Counted from the stretch's first letter, positions 1 to 8,583 are shown. The stretch: DNA of 64,000 nucleotides from Kocuria sp. cx-455 (GCF_014698015.1 NZ_JACXBS010000007.1:62001-126000), one strand, 5' to 3'. Notes: a model not told the origin generated them from the letters alone. Program-made: numbers and translations.

Positions 1-945
1 TTGCTCAAGAGAGGTATCACCTCTATTCACGACATCGACGGCGCCGATTGCCTCTCCGCCTATCAAAAGCTCCGCGAGCGCGGTGAGCTCGATATTCGCG
101 TTCACAAAATTTTGCGCCAGGAACAAATCCTAGACTTCATCGACCGTGGCGTCCGCACTGCCTCGGGAGACGAATGGATTTCCATGGGCCCGCTCAAGCT
201 CTTCGCGGACGGCGCTCTGGGTTCACACACGTGCCACATGTCGGATCCTTGGCCGGGCACGGCGGATCATGGCATGGCCGTGACCACCCGGGACGAATTG
301 GATCATTGGATTCACCTGGCAGCGAGCGCCGGCATTGCCACCGCGGTGCATGCGATCGGTGACCAGGCCGCCACCGAGGTGTTGGACGCCTTTGAGGCCC
401 ACCAGGCCATGTCGCGGGTGTTCGGGTTGCGTCAGCGAATCGAGCACGCCCAGTACATCAAGCGCAGTGATGTCCCGCGGTTCCGTCAGCTGGGTGTTAC
501 CGCGTCCATGCAGCCCATGCACTGCACCGCGGACCTTCCCCTGAATGACTTCCTGGCGGATCGTGATCTGGTCGCCTACGGCTGGAACAGTCTGCGAGCC
601 GCCGGCGCCGAACTTGTCTTCGGTTCGGACGCGCCGGTCGAGGATCCCAATCCGTTCCAGGGCATCCACGCGGCCATTACGCGCTCCCGCCACGGAGATG
701 CGGTGGACGGCTGGCAGCCGCAGGAAACCGTGTCCCGGCCGGAGGCCGTGTACTACTACACCCACGCCGTGGCGCGCGCCTCCTATGAGGAGAACCGCAA
801 GGGCTGCTTGGCGCCGGGTATGCTCGCGGACTTCGTGGTGGTGGATCGGGACGTGTTCTCCGAGGACGACCGCGCGGTCAAGGACACCGTGGTCCAAGCC
901 ACCGTTGTGGGCGCCCGGGTCCGCTACCGGCGCGGGGTCAACTGA
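1..945 (+). CDS. Amidohydrolase, YtcJ-like (Amidohydro_3), 5' truncated
   Basis: Metal-dependent hydrolase of the amidohydrolase superfamily; substrates of YtcJ-like enzymes are mostly unknown. The reading frame is open from the first base, so the gene begins before the window and the TTG at base 1 is not taken as the start. Visible family marks are a HAIGDQA motif near residue 117, RIEHAQ near residue 146 and a C-terminal GSDAPVEDPNPF segment that carries the conserved catalytic Asp. The N-terminal HxH metal motif must lie upstream. The gene ends 8 bp inside the convergent Lrp-type regulator, so the two 3' ends overlap. Family assignment is secure, substrate unknown. Confidence 0.85.
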   Translation: MLKRGITSIHDIDGADCLSAYQKLRERGELDIRVHKILRQEQILDFIDRGVRTASGDEWISMGPLKLFADGALGSHTCHMSDPWPGTADHGMAVTTRDELDHWIHLAASAGIATAVHAIGDQAATEVLDAFEAHQAMSRVFGLRQRIEHAQYIKRSDVPRFRQLGVTASMQPMHCTADLPLNDFLADRDLVAYGWNSLRAAGAELVFGSDAPVEDPNPFQGIHAAITRSRHGDAVDGWQPQETVSRPEAVYYYTHAVARASYEENRKGCLAPGMLADFVVVDRDVFSEDDRAVKDTVVQATVVGARVRYRRGVN

Positions 946-1978
946 GGTGCAACCGGGGTGAGATGAATTTCTGACCCACGTGGCCCTCGGTATCCAGAAC
1001 CCAGCCCATGCGTTTGATGGGCCGCAGCGAGACCACCGTTTCCTGAATGTCCATGCCCGGGACCGCGGACTGGATGGCCCGTTCGGCCTCCAGAATATCC
1101 CCCACGGAACGAAGCCACATGACCACCATGAGGTTGGCGCGCCCGGTGATGGACGTGACGACGCGAGTGCGCGGATCCCGGTTGAGAGCCTCCGCGGCGG
1201 CCTCGTGCTGGTTCGCGTCCAGGCGGGCGAACCATTGGGCTGTGATGGGCATCCCGGAGAACCGCTGGATCAGGTCGCAACGAATGGACAACAACTGCGA
1301 GGCCAGGACCTTGTGCAGGTAACGGCGGGCGGTGGCCGGGTGCAGTCCCGTGGTGCGGGCGATCTCGGCCGCACTTGCGCGACCGTCGAGCATGAGTGCC
1401 TCGATCACGGGGCGGTGATCCTCGCTGAGCGGCGTACTACTGACCGGCAACGATTCCCGTTCGGCCCTCGCCCACGCCTGCGCCGCCCGTCGCTGCTCGT
1501 CGCTGAGCCTGTTCAAGCGCCACCCGTCACCGGCGCGGTGAAGTTTGGTGGAGATCATGTTGTGGATCTTCACGACACCCTGGACCCGGGAGATTTTTTC
1601 CTCGGTGATGCGTGACAGCGATTGCAGATCCCGACTGACCACTGTGAGACCGAGATCCGGCTCGCGACCGAAGGCATCCACGGAAAGTACCTCGGGCATG
1701 GCCACGAGTTCTCTCACGACACGTTCCCACTGCTGGGTGCCACACGAGACCTCCTGAAAGGACAGGAGATTCCTGGGGTCGTTGAGATTGACCTGAGCCG
1801 TGATCCAGGCCGCCCCGGAGCTGCGCAGTTTCTCCCACCGCCCGGCCAGAGTGGTGGGGTGGGCGTCCAAGATCTCGGCGGCTTCACCCCACGTGATTCT
1901 GGGGGCCCACTGCAGCAAGCTGATGAGCTCCAGGTCCTGATCGGACAGCTCAGCCTTGGCCTGGCCGTTGCTTGACAT
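938..1978 (-). CDS. Lrp/AsnC-family regulator with two tandem HTH/ligand units
   Basis: Transcription factor of 346 residues, about twice the usual Lrp length. It has a first winged helix near residues 10-60, a first RAM-like ligand segment, a second helix-turn-helix near residues 195-235 (the segment with GRASAAEIARTTGLHPATAR) and a second ligand domain. Such double-Lrp proteins are common in actinobacteria. The ATG at 1978 is chosen because GGAGG lies just before it (1986-1990 on the complementary strand); a frame extending to 2077 lacks support. It lies downstream of gabD on the same strand, separated by a strong stem-loop, so it may control the nearby GABA genes. That link is inference from position only. 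Confidence 0.85.
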   Translation of the reverse strand: MSSNGQAKAELSDQDLELISLLQWAPRITWGEAAEILDAHPTTLAGRWEKLRSSGAAWITAQVNLNDPRNLLSFQEVSCGTQQWERVVRELVAMPEVLSVDAFGREPDLGLTVVSRDLQSLSRITEEKISRVQGVVKIHNMISTKLHRAGDGWRLNRLSDEQRRAAQAWARAERESLPVSSTPLSEDHRPVIEALMLDGRASAAEIARTTGLHPATARRYLHKVLASQLLSIRCDLIQRFSGMPITAQWFARLDANQHEAAAEALNRDPRTRVVTSITGRANLMVVMWLRSVGDILEAERAIQSAVPGMDIQETVVSLRPIKRMGWVLDTEGHVGQKFISPRLHLS

Positions 1979-2038
1979 GGATCTCCCTCCGTGTGTGGTG
2001 GCCGACATGATTCTACTAAGGTTCACGTGCCAACGACG

Positions 2039-2074
2039 CCGCCCCCGCACCGTGGTGGGTGCGGGGGCGGTTTT
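2039..2074. terminator. Stem-loop between gabD and the Lrp-type gene
   Basis: A perfect 13-bp stem (CCGCCCCCGCACC / GGTGCGGGGGCGG) with a 6-nt loop, followed on the plus strand by TTTT. It sits 36 bp past the gabD stop, so it most likely ends gabD transcription on the minus strand even though the T-tract is on the other side. The sequence just left of the stem (2033-2043) carries the ACGACGCCGCC word seen in other hairpins of this window. Confidence 0.7.
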
Positions 2075-2109
2075 CATCTGCCTACCGTTCGCAAACGGCC
2101 AACCCTGCG

Positions 2110-3489
2110 TTACTTCTTGGCGGGCGTGTGCAGCAGCTTCTTGTTGGCGAACTCCTCGATACCGAAGGGGCCCAACTCGCGGCCCACACCGGAGCGCTTG
2201 ACGCCGCCGAAGGGCAGATCCGGAGCGGTACCGGTGGTCTCGTTGACGAACACCATGCCGGAGTCCACGCGCTTGGCGATGTCCAGAGCCGCGGCCTCGT
2301 CGGCGCCGAAAACGGATCCACCCAGGCCGAAGGGCGAGGAGTTGGCGAGCTCAATGGCCTCGTCGGCGTCCTTGACCTTGTAGACCACGGCCACGGGGCC
2401 GAAGATCTCCTCGGCGTAGGCGCGCATCTCGGGGGTCACGTCAGCTAGCACGGTGGCTTCCATCCATGCGCCGTCGCGATCGATCTTCTTCCCGCCGGCC
2501 AAAACGGAGGCGCCCTTGTCGATGGCGTCCTGGACCTGCTCCATGATCTCGTCACGAGCACCCACGGTGCTGATCGGCCCCAGGAAGGTCTTCTCGTCCG
2601 AGGGGTCACCGACCTCGATGCCCTGAACCGCCTGTGAGAATTTCTCCACGAAGGACTCGTAGGCATCCTCCAGCACAATGAAGCGCTTGGAATTGGTGCA
2701 CGCCTGACCATTGTTGGACATGCGTCCCCTCACCGCGTGCTTCACGGTGCGGTCCAGGTTCTCCCCGTCCAGCACAATGAACGGGTCGGAACCACCCAGC
2801 TCCAACACGACCTTCTTGAGGTGCTTGCCCGCGGTGGCTGCCACGGAGGAGCCTGCGCGCTCGGAACCGGTCAGCGACACACCCTGCACGACAGGATCCG
2901 GGATCACGATGTCCGCGATCTGATCATTGGACGCGAAGATGTTGATGTAGACGTCCTCCGGGAAGCCCGCCTCGTGGAACAGCTTCTCCTGCACCAGGGC
3001 GGACTGCGGAACGTTTCCGGCATGCTTGAGCAGAATGGTGTTACCCAGCATCAGGTTGGGGGCCGCGAAACGAGCCACCTGGTAGTAGGGGAAGTTCCAG
3101 GGCATGATGCCCAGCAGGGAACCGGTGGATTCCAGGAGCACGCGGGCCTGACCACCCGTGGAGGGTTCCAGGGTGAGGCCCTCCATGAAGCCTTCCGCGT
3201 TGTCGGCGTAGTAGTCATAGATTCCGGCAACGAGCATGACTTCACCGGTTGCCTGGGCCTTGGGCTTGCCCATTTCCCCGGTCAAAATCTTGGCGAGCTC
3301 TTCCTTGCGCTCTCGGTACAGCTCGGCCAGCTTGTGCATGAGCTGGGCGCGCTCCGATACGGGGGTGTCGCGCCAGGACTTGTAAGCCTCACCCGAACGC
3401 TTAATTGCGTCCCGGATCTCCTGATCCGATGCGGTGGGGAACTCTTCTACGGTTTTGCCAGTGGCGGGATTAACTGTTGCGTAAGCCAT
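2110..3489 (-). CDS. gabD: NAD(P)-dependent succinate-semialdehyde dehydrogenase
   Basis: Oxidises succinate semialdehyde to succinate, the last step of GABA breakdown. The 459 residues cover the whole aldehyde dehydrogenase fold: PWNFPYYQ near residue 127, the glutamate motif LELGG near 230, and the catalytic cysteine Cys264 in GQACTNSKR. Length and sequence resemble the short GabD1 type of actinobacteria. GGAGG precedes the ATG. A second aldehyde dehydrogenase of this type lies at 5551-7026, so the roles of the two may differ. A 21-bp palindrome lies 28 bp upstream of the start and probably controls this gene. Function is well supported for the family; aldehyde specificity is inferred from the neighbours gabT and the permease. 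Confidence 0.88.
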   Translation of the reverse strand: MAYATVNPATGKTVEEFPTASDQEIRDAIKRSGEAYKSWRDTPVSERAQLMHKLAELYRERKEELAKILTGEMGKPKAQATGEVMLVAGIYDYYADNAEGFMEGLTLEPSTGGQARVLLESTGSLLGIMPWNFPYYQVARFAAPNLMLGNTILLKHAGNVPQSALVQEKLFHEAGFPEDVYINIFASNDQIADIVIPDPVVQGVSLTGSERAGSSVAATAGKHLKKVVLELGGSDPFIVLDGENLDRTVKHAVRGRMSNNGQACTNSKRFIVLEDAYESFVEKFSQAVQGIEVGDPSDEKTFLGPISTVGARDEIMEQVQDAIDKGASVLAGGKKIDRDGAWMEATVLADVTPEMRAYAEEIFGPVAVVYKVKDADEAIELANSSPFGLGGSVFGADEAAALDIAKRVDSGMVFVNETTGTAPDLPFGGVKRSGVGRELGPFGIEEFANKKLLHTPAKK

Positions 3490-3516
3490 ACCTCCAGGCT
3501 ATGCCTCACTCCGGTT

Positions 3517-3537
3517 TTGGTGAACTCTGTTCACCAA
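3517..3537. promoter_or_regulatory. Palindromic operator candidate upstream of gabD
   Basis: Perfect 9-bp arms TTGGTGAAC and GTTCACCAA separated by TCT, ending 28 bp before the gabD ATG in the divergent gabD/metallothionein spacer. The size and symmetry fit a dimeric repressor or activator site. The bound factor cannot be told from the sequence; the neighbouring Lrp-type protein is one candidate. Confidence 0.6.
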
Positions 3538-3580
3538 GGGCGAGAGTCCTGCTCCCGCGGTGGAGCGCCCCCCGGCAGTC

Positions 3581-3609
3581 TTGATACCAAAAGTTTCCTA
3601 CACGAGGAT
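3581..3609 (+). promoter_or_regulatory. Possible promoter for the metallothionein-like gene
   Basis: TTGATA at 3581-3586 and GAGGAT at 3604-3609 are spaced by 17 bp and point towards the cysteine-rich gene, which would give a leader of about 90 nt. The -10 match is weak (three of six bases). Confidence 0.3.
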
Positions 3610-3704
3610 GATGCTACGAAGACCGAGGTGACGGACCCCCGTCCCCGCTTCGGACGCGGCGCACATTTTCTGGGCCGCCCATCACCACACCAAGGAGCAC
3701 CGCC

Positions 3705-3824
3705 ATGACCACCGCACCCCTTGACCAGTCCGTATGCAACTGCGAGAACTGCGGACCCAACTGTACGTGCGAGAACTGCACGTGTGAAAACTGCACGTGC
3801 GCCCACTGCAATCACGCAGCCTGA
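3705..3824 (+). CDS. Metallothionein-like cysteine-rich peptide (39 aa)
   Basis: A small peptide likely to bind soft metal ions such as copper, zinc or cadmium through thiolates. It has 10 cysteines in 39 residues, at positions 11, 13, 16, 20, 22, 25, 27, 30, 32 and 35, in C-x-C and C-x2-C spacing, with an internal CENCTC repeat and two C-terminal histidines (34 and 37). There are no aromatic residues. A ribosome site AGGAG (3693-3697) lies 7 bp before the ATG, which supports real translation. It has its own space between divergent gabD and the APC permease gene. The cysteine pattern is like that of bacterial metallothioneins in general, but I cannot assign it to a named family such as MymT or SmtA. 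No metal regulator gene is adjacent. Confidence 0.75.
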   Translation: MTTAPLDQSVCNCENCGPNCTCENCTCENCTCAHCNHAA

Positions 3825-3911
3825 CGAAAGAATTGGCCGAAACCCTGTTTCCTGGCGGGGCACCGGTCGCCCGCGACGTCGTCTTCGGCGGCGTCGTCGG
3901 CCGCAAGTAGC

Positions 3912-3933
3912 TGCGCGGTGCCGGCACCGCGCA
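3912..3933. repeat. Perfect 22-bp palindrome downstream of the metallothionein-like gene
   Basis: The half-site TGCGCGGTGCC is followed at once by its exact reverse complement GGCACCGCGCA. It lies 87 bp after the small gene and 84 bp before the permease gene. It could be a terminator stem for the short transcript or an operator for the permease. A GGCGGCGTCGTC word that recurs in other hairpins lies just before it (3887-3898). Confidence 0.55.
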
Positions 3934-4017
3934 ATGTCGCGGCGAAAAACACCATTGAGTCCTTGGAACGACACAATGAGAACGTCAACTCTCATACTCG
4001 TTCGATAGGACTCCTGC

Positions 4018-5445
4018 ATGACGCATTCAGACCAGCGCGGATTCAAAAAAGTCCTTGGTCGGATAGACGCGATCGCCCTGGGGTTCGGGGCCATGATCGG
4101 CTTCGGCTGGGTGGTCCTGACCGGTGGCTGGCTCGACGACGCCGGAACGGCGGGCGCCGCGCTGGCCATGGTGGCCGGTGGCGCCATCATGGCGGTGGTC
4201 GGACTGGTGTACGGCGAGCTCGTGGCCGCCATGCCGGCGGCCGGCGGTGAACACAACTATCTGCTGCGTGGCATGGGCGCGCGCTGGGCGTTCATCGGCT
4301 CGTGGGGAATCACGGTCGGTTACATCACCATTGTGGCGTTCGAAGCGGTGGCCGTCCCGCGGACGGTGCAGTACATTTTCCCGAACCTGAGCCAGATTCC
4401 GTTGTGGACCGTGGCTGGATTCGAGGTCAACCTCACGTGGGCCTTGCTCGGGTCGCTGTGCGCCGTGATCATCACGTGGATCAACATCCGCGGCGTGAAG
4501 CAGGCCTCCACCGTGCAGATCTTCGTGATCATCTTCCTGGTGCTCGTGGGTCTCATGATGATCTTCGGCGCGTTCTCCGGTGGCTCCGGGCGCAACATGG
4601 AACCGTTCTTCCACAACGGCATCGGTGGTTTCTTCCTGGTCCTGGTGGTCGTGCCGTTCTTGTTCGTCGGCTTTGACGTGATCCCACAGGTGTCCGAGGA
4701 AATGAACCTGTCCCCCAAGAAACTGGGCGGCACTATCATCACCTCCGTCATGCTCGCGACTGTCTGGTACGCAGCCGTCATTCTCGCCACATCCGCATCG
4801 CTTCCCGTTGCGGAACTCGCGGTGGCGGACATCGCCGTGGCGGATGCCATGGGTGCCGTGTTCAATTCCCAGGTCATGGCGAACCTGCTCCTGGCCGGCG
4901 GACTGGCGGGCATTCTGACGTCGTGGAACTCTCTGCTCATGGGCGCCTCACGCCTGCTGTGGGCGCTGGGCAACTCCCGTATGCTGCCGCGCTGGTTCGG
5001 CAAGATCCACCCCACACACGGGACGCCGGTCAATGCCTTGTTGTTCGTGGGCGCGCTCTCCTTCATTGCACCGTTCTTCGGTGAGCAGATGCTGGGTTGG
5101 TTGGTGGACTCGGGCTCGCCCTCCATCGTGATCGCCTATTTGCTGGTCTCGATCGTGTTCGTGATCCTGCGCAAACGCGAGCCTGACATGGAACGCCCCT
5201 TCCGCATCGGTGGCCGCGGTAACGGCGGGACAGCCATCGGCATTCTGTCGGTCGTGCTGTGCGCCGGACTGGCACTTCTGTACATCCCCGGCATGCCTGC
5301 CGGCTTGGGTGTCGCCCCCTACGTGATCTTCGCTCTCTGGTGGATTCTCGGACTGGTTTTCATGGTCCGCATTCCCCGCGGTATCGAGCCCGGGGCTGAC
5401 GCCGAACCCCGCCTGGTGGCGGCGGTCGAAACCCGCAAGAAATAA
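4018..5445 (+). CDS. APC-superfamily amino acid permease
   Basis: Integral membrane transporter of 475 residues for an amino acid or amine, probably by proton symport. The sequence shows about twelve hydrophobic segments, starting with the APC hallmark GFGAMIGFGWVVL near residue 22, which forms the substrate-binding unwound helix TM1. The loop GIRGVKQ-like segment and the C-terminal tail rich in charged residues fit the family. An AGGA site precedes the ATG. It sits directly before a succinate-semialdehyde dehydrogenase and GABA transaminase in the same direction, so GABA or a precursor such as putrescine is the likely substrate; this is inference from context. Confidence 0.85.
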   Translation: MTHSDQRGFKKVLGRIDAIALGFGAMIGFGWVVLTGGWLDDAGTAGAALAMVAGGAIMAVVGLVYGELVAAMPAAGGEHNYLLRGMGARWAFIGSWGITVGYITIVAFEAVAVPRTVQYIFPNLSQIPLWTVAGFEVNLTWALLGSLCAVIITWINIRGVKQASTVQIFVIIFLVLVGLMMIFGAFSGGSGRNMEPFFHNGIGGFFLVLVVVPFLFVGFDVIPQVSEEMNLSPKKLGGTIITSVMLATVWYAAVILATSASLPVAELAVADIAVADAMGAVFNSQVMANLLLAGGLAGILTSWNSLLMGASRLLWALGNSRMLPRWFGKIHPTHGTPVNALLFVGALSFIAPFFGEQMLGWLVDSGSPSIVIAYLLVSIVFVILRKREPDMERPFRIGGRGNGGTAIGILSVVLCAGLALLYIPGMPAGLGVAPYVIFALWWILGLVFMVRIPRGIEPGADAEPRLVAAVETRKK

Positions 5446-5550
5446 GGCGTGTCACGACTTGCGCCGGGGCATACCATGTACCCAGGGACATTGCGCCCAA
5501 GCACCTTCAACTGCCCAGTTCTTCAGATGGAACTGTGAGAGAGGCACAAT

Positions 5551-7026
5551 ATGACTAACCAAGAGAACATTTCTGCACTGCTTGAGGGCACTCCCACGGG
5601 TCTGCTGATCAACGGCGAATGGCGCGATGCTTCGGACGGCGGCACGTTCGATGTCGAAAACCCCGCCACCGGTGAAGTCCTTGCCACCTTGGCCTCCGCC
5701 ACCGAGGACGATGCCCGTGCGGCCATGGACGCCGCCGCGAACGCCCAGGAGTCCTGGGCCCGAACCTCCACCCGGGAACGCTCGGACATTCTGATGCGCG
5801 CGTACGAGTTGGTGAAAGAGCACACCGAGGAACTCGCGACCCTAATGACCCTGGAAATGGGTAAGCCGCTCAAGGAGTCCCGCGGTGAGGTGGCCTACGC
5901 CAACCAGTTCATGCGCTGGTTCGCCGAGGAAGCACCCCGCCACTACGGCCGGTACGCGGACACCCCGGAGGGCAACCTCAAGATGATCGTGACCCACAAG
6001 CCCGTGGGCCCGTGCCTCTTGATCACCCCGTGGAACTTCCCGCTGGCCATGGCCACCCGTAAGGTCGCCCCCGCCGTGGCCGCCGGCTGCACCATGATCC
6101 TCAAGCCCGCGCGCTTGACCCCGCTGACCTCGCAGTACTTTGCCAAATTGATGATCGAGGCCGGCATTCCCGCCGGCGTCCTCAACGTGGTGTGCTCGGC
6201 CTCCGCCTCCAAGGTGTCCGGTCCCATCATGGATGATCCGCGCCTTCGCAAGGTCTCCTTCACCGGCTCCACTCCGGTGGGTAAGCAGCTCATGAAGACC
6301 GCTGCGGACCGCGTACTGCGCACCTCCATGGAGCTGGGCGGCAACGGTCCGTTCATCGTCTTCGAGGACGCCGATCTGGACAAGGCCGTCGAGGGTGCCA
6401 TGGCCGCCAAGATGCGCAACATGGGTGAGGCGTGCACCGCCGCCAACCGTTTCCTGGTGCACGAGTCCGTGGCCGAGGAGTTCTCCAAGAAGTTCGGGGA
6501 AAAGCTCGCAGCCCTCAAGACCGGTAACGGTTTGGAAGACGGCACGGACGTTGGCCCGCTGGTCGAGAAGAAGGCTCGCGACGGCGTCGTCGAACTGGTC
6601 GAGGACGCCAAGGACAAGGGCGCGACCATCGCCGTGGGTGGCAACGCGGTTGCCGGCGACGGCTACTTCTTCGAGCCCACGCTGATCACCGGCGTGACCG
6701 AGGACAGCCGCGTGTTCACCGAGGAGATCTTCGGCCCGGTGGCTCCGGTCATCACCTTCAAGGACGAAGATCACGCAGTTCGGCTGGCCAACTCCACGGA
6801 GTACGGCCTGGCGTCCTACGTGTTCACCGAAGACATCTCACGCGCGCTGCGCATTGGTGAGCGCATTGAATACGGCCTGCTGGGCATGAACGTGGGCGTG
6901 ATTTCCAACGCTGCGGCTCCTTTCGGTGGCGTCAAGGAATCCGGTTTGGGCCGCGAGGGCGGCGCCGAGGGCATTGCCGAGTACACCACCACCCAATACA
7001 TGGGCCTACCTTCTCCCTGGGCCTGA
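5551..7026 (+). CDS. gabD: NAD(P)-dependent succinate-semialdehyde dehydrogenase, second copy
   Basis: Aldehyde dehydrogenase of 491 residues, the common long GabD type. Key features are TPWNFPLAM, the glutamate motif MELGGNGPF near residue 267, catalytic Cys295 in GEACTAANR and EEIFGPVAPV near the C-terminus. It is followed after 44 bp by gabT, so the pair can take GABA to succinate in two steps. The start ATG is preceded by AGAGAGG. It differs clearly in length and sequence from the gabD at 2110-3489, which suggests separate recruitment rather than recent duplication. Confidence 0.9.
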   Translation: MTNQENISALLEGTPTGLLINGEWRDASDGGTFDVENPATGEVLATLASATEDDARAAMDAAANAQESWARTSTRERSDILMRAYELVKEHTEELATLMTLEMGKPLKESRGEVAYANQFMRWFAEEAPRHYGRYADTPEGNLKMIVTHKPVGPCLLITPWNFPLAMATRKVAPAVAAGCTMILKPARLTPLTSQYFAKLMIEAGIPAGVLNVVCSASASKVSGPIMDDPRLRKVSFTGSTPVGKQLMKTAADRVLRTSMELGGNGPFIVFEDADLDKAVEGAMAAKMRNMGEACTAANRFLVHESVAEEFSKKFGEKLAALKTGNGLEDGTDVGPLVEKKARDGVVELVEDAKDKGATIAVGGNAVAGDGYFFEPTLITGVTEDSRVFTEEIFGPVAPVITFKDEDHAVRLANSTEYGLASYVFTEDISRALRIGERIEYGLLGMNVGVISNAAAPFGGVKESGLGREGGAEGIAEYTTTQYMGLPSPWA

Positions 7027-7070
7027 TCCGGGCTCTTATTCTTGACCTGTGAAAGGACAGCAACACAACT

Positions 7071-8414
7071 ATGGCTGACATCGAATACACGCTGGAGCAG
7101 AAGCGTGATCTGAAGACCGCCGTTCCAGGCCCCAAGTCCCGGGAGCTGGCGGAGCGTCGCGGTAATGCAATTGCTTCCGGCGTGGCATCCTCCGTGCCCG
7201 CGTACGCGGAGAAACTGGACGGCGGCGTGATCTTGGATGTCGACGGTAACCAGCTGATCGACCTGGGTTCCGGCATCGCCGTGACCTCCGTGGGCGCTTC
7301 GGCACCCAAAGTCGTGGAGAACGTCAAGAACGCGGTGGAGAAGTTCACCCACACGTGCTTCATGGTCACTCCCTACGAGGGCTACGTGGCACTCGGCGAG
7401 AAGATCGCCGAGCTGACTCCGGGGTCCTTCGACAAGCGTGCGGCCCTGTTCAACTCGGGGTCCGAGGCAGTGGAGAACGCGGTCAAGCTCGCCCGCACCT
7501 ACACCAAGCGCACCGCGGTGGTCGTCTTCGACCACGCGTACCACGGTCGCACCAACCTGACGTTGGCCATGACCTCCAAGGTCATGCCTTACAAGCAGGG
7601 CTTCGGGCCGTTCGCTTCCGACGTGTACCGCGTTCCCATGTCCTACCCGTTCCGCGACGCTGACGGCATGACCGGTCAGGAAGCGGCCGAGCGCGCGCTG
7701 CTGCTGATCGAGAAGCAGGTCGGTGCGGAGAACGTGGCCGCGGTGGTCATCGAGCCCATCCAGGGCGAAGGTGGCTTCATCGTCCCCGGCGAGGGATTCC
7801 TGCCGGCCCTGAGCACGTGGTGCCGGGACAACGGCGCCGTGTTCGTGGCGGACGAGGTCCAGGCCGGCGTGGCGCGCACCGGCAAGTGGTTCTCCTCCGA
7901 ATGGGATGGTGTGGAGCCCGACCTGGTGACCTTTGCCAAGGGCATCGCAGGCGGTATGCCGCTGTCCGGTGTGGTGGGTCGTGCGGAGATCATGAACTCT
8001 GTGCACGGCGGTGGGTTGGGTGGCACCTACGGCGGCAACCCCGTCGCGTGCGCCGCGGCCCTGGGCGCCCTGGAGACCATCGAGGAGTGGGGCCTGAAGG
8101 ATCGCGCGCTGGAGATCGAGAAGATCATCAAGGAGGAGCTGGGCGACCTCGCCGAGTCCTCCCCCATTGTGGGCGAGTTGCGCGGGCGCGGCGCCATGAT
8201 GGCGCTCGAGTTCGTGGTGCCCGGATCCAAGAAGCCCAACGCTGACGCGGCCAAGGAGATCGCCGCCAAGTGCCTCGAGCAGGGTGTTGTCATCCTGACC
8301 TGCGGCACCTTCGGTAACAACGTGCGTCTGCTGCCGCCGCTGGTCATCGACTTCGACCTGCTGCGCGATGGCCTGCGCGTGTTCGCCAAGGCCATCGAAG
8401 AGGTCGGCGCCTGA
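7071..8414 (+). CDS. gabT: 4-aminobutyrate aminotransferase
   Basis: PLP-dependent class-III aminotransferase (447 residues) that moves the amino group of GABA to 2-oxoglutarate and yields succinate semialdehyde. The PLP lysine is Lys290 in TFAKGIAGG. The segments LFNSGSEAVENAVKLAR and DEVQAGVARTGKWF are typical of GabT. GAAAGGA lies 15 bp before the ATG. It follows the second gabD closely and ends in a good stem-loop terminator, so permease, dehydrogenase and transaminase may be one transcription unit. Confidence 0.92.
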   Translation: MADIEYTLEQKRDLKTAVPGPKSRELAERRGNAIASGVASSVPAYAEKLDGGVILDVDGNQLIDLGSGIAVTSVGASAPKVVENVKNAVEKFTHTCFMVTPYEGYVALGEKIAELTPGSFDKRAALFNSGSEAVENAVKLARTYTKRTAVVVFDHAYHGRTNLTLAMTSKVMPYKQGFGPFASDVYRVPMSYPFRDADGMTGQEAAERALLLIEKQVGAENVAAVVIEPIQGEGGFIVPGEGFLPALSTWCRDNGAVFVADEVQAGVARTGKWFSSEWDGVEPDLVTFAKGIAGGMPLSGVVGRAEIMNSVHGGGLGGTYGGNPVACAAALGALETIEEWGLKDRALEIEKIIKEELGDLAESSPIVGELRGRGAMMALEFVVPGSKKPNADAAKEIAAKCLEQGVVILTCGTFGNNVRLLPPLVIDFDLLRDGLRVFAKAIEEVGA

Positions 8415-8440
8415 TCTGACCCGATCCAGCGCTCTCTCGA

Positions 8441-8475
8441 CGGGCGGTCACCGGTTTTCCGGTGGCCGCCCGTTC
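8441..8475 (+). terminator. Terminator of the GABA genes
   Basis: A 14-bp stem with one G-U pair (8441-8454 with 8459-8472), a TTTT loop and a TTCTT tail, 27 bp after the gabT stop. Confidence 0.75.
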
Positions 8476-8537
8476 TTGCTCCCGGCCCCGCCGACGCCGC
8501 TCGGCCGCCCCACGCGGTTGAGTGCCCAACGATTTAT

Positions 8538-8583
8538 GGTTCCCTATCCCCTCTTTTCGGCGCGAAAAACGTCATAGGGAACC
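8538..8583. repeat. 10-bp inverted repeat upstream of the amidase gene
   Basis: GGTTCCCTAT and ATAGGGAACC, separated by 26 bp, about 80 bp before the amidase start. The spacer contains an A/T-rich stretch. This may be a pair of half-sites for a regulator; nothing in the sequence names it. Confidence 0.4.
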
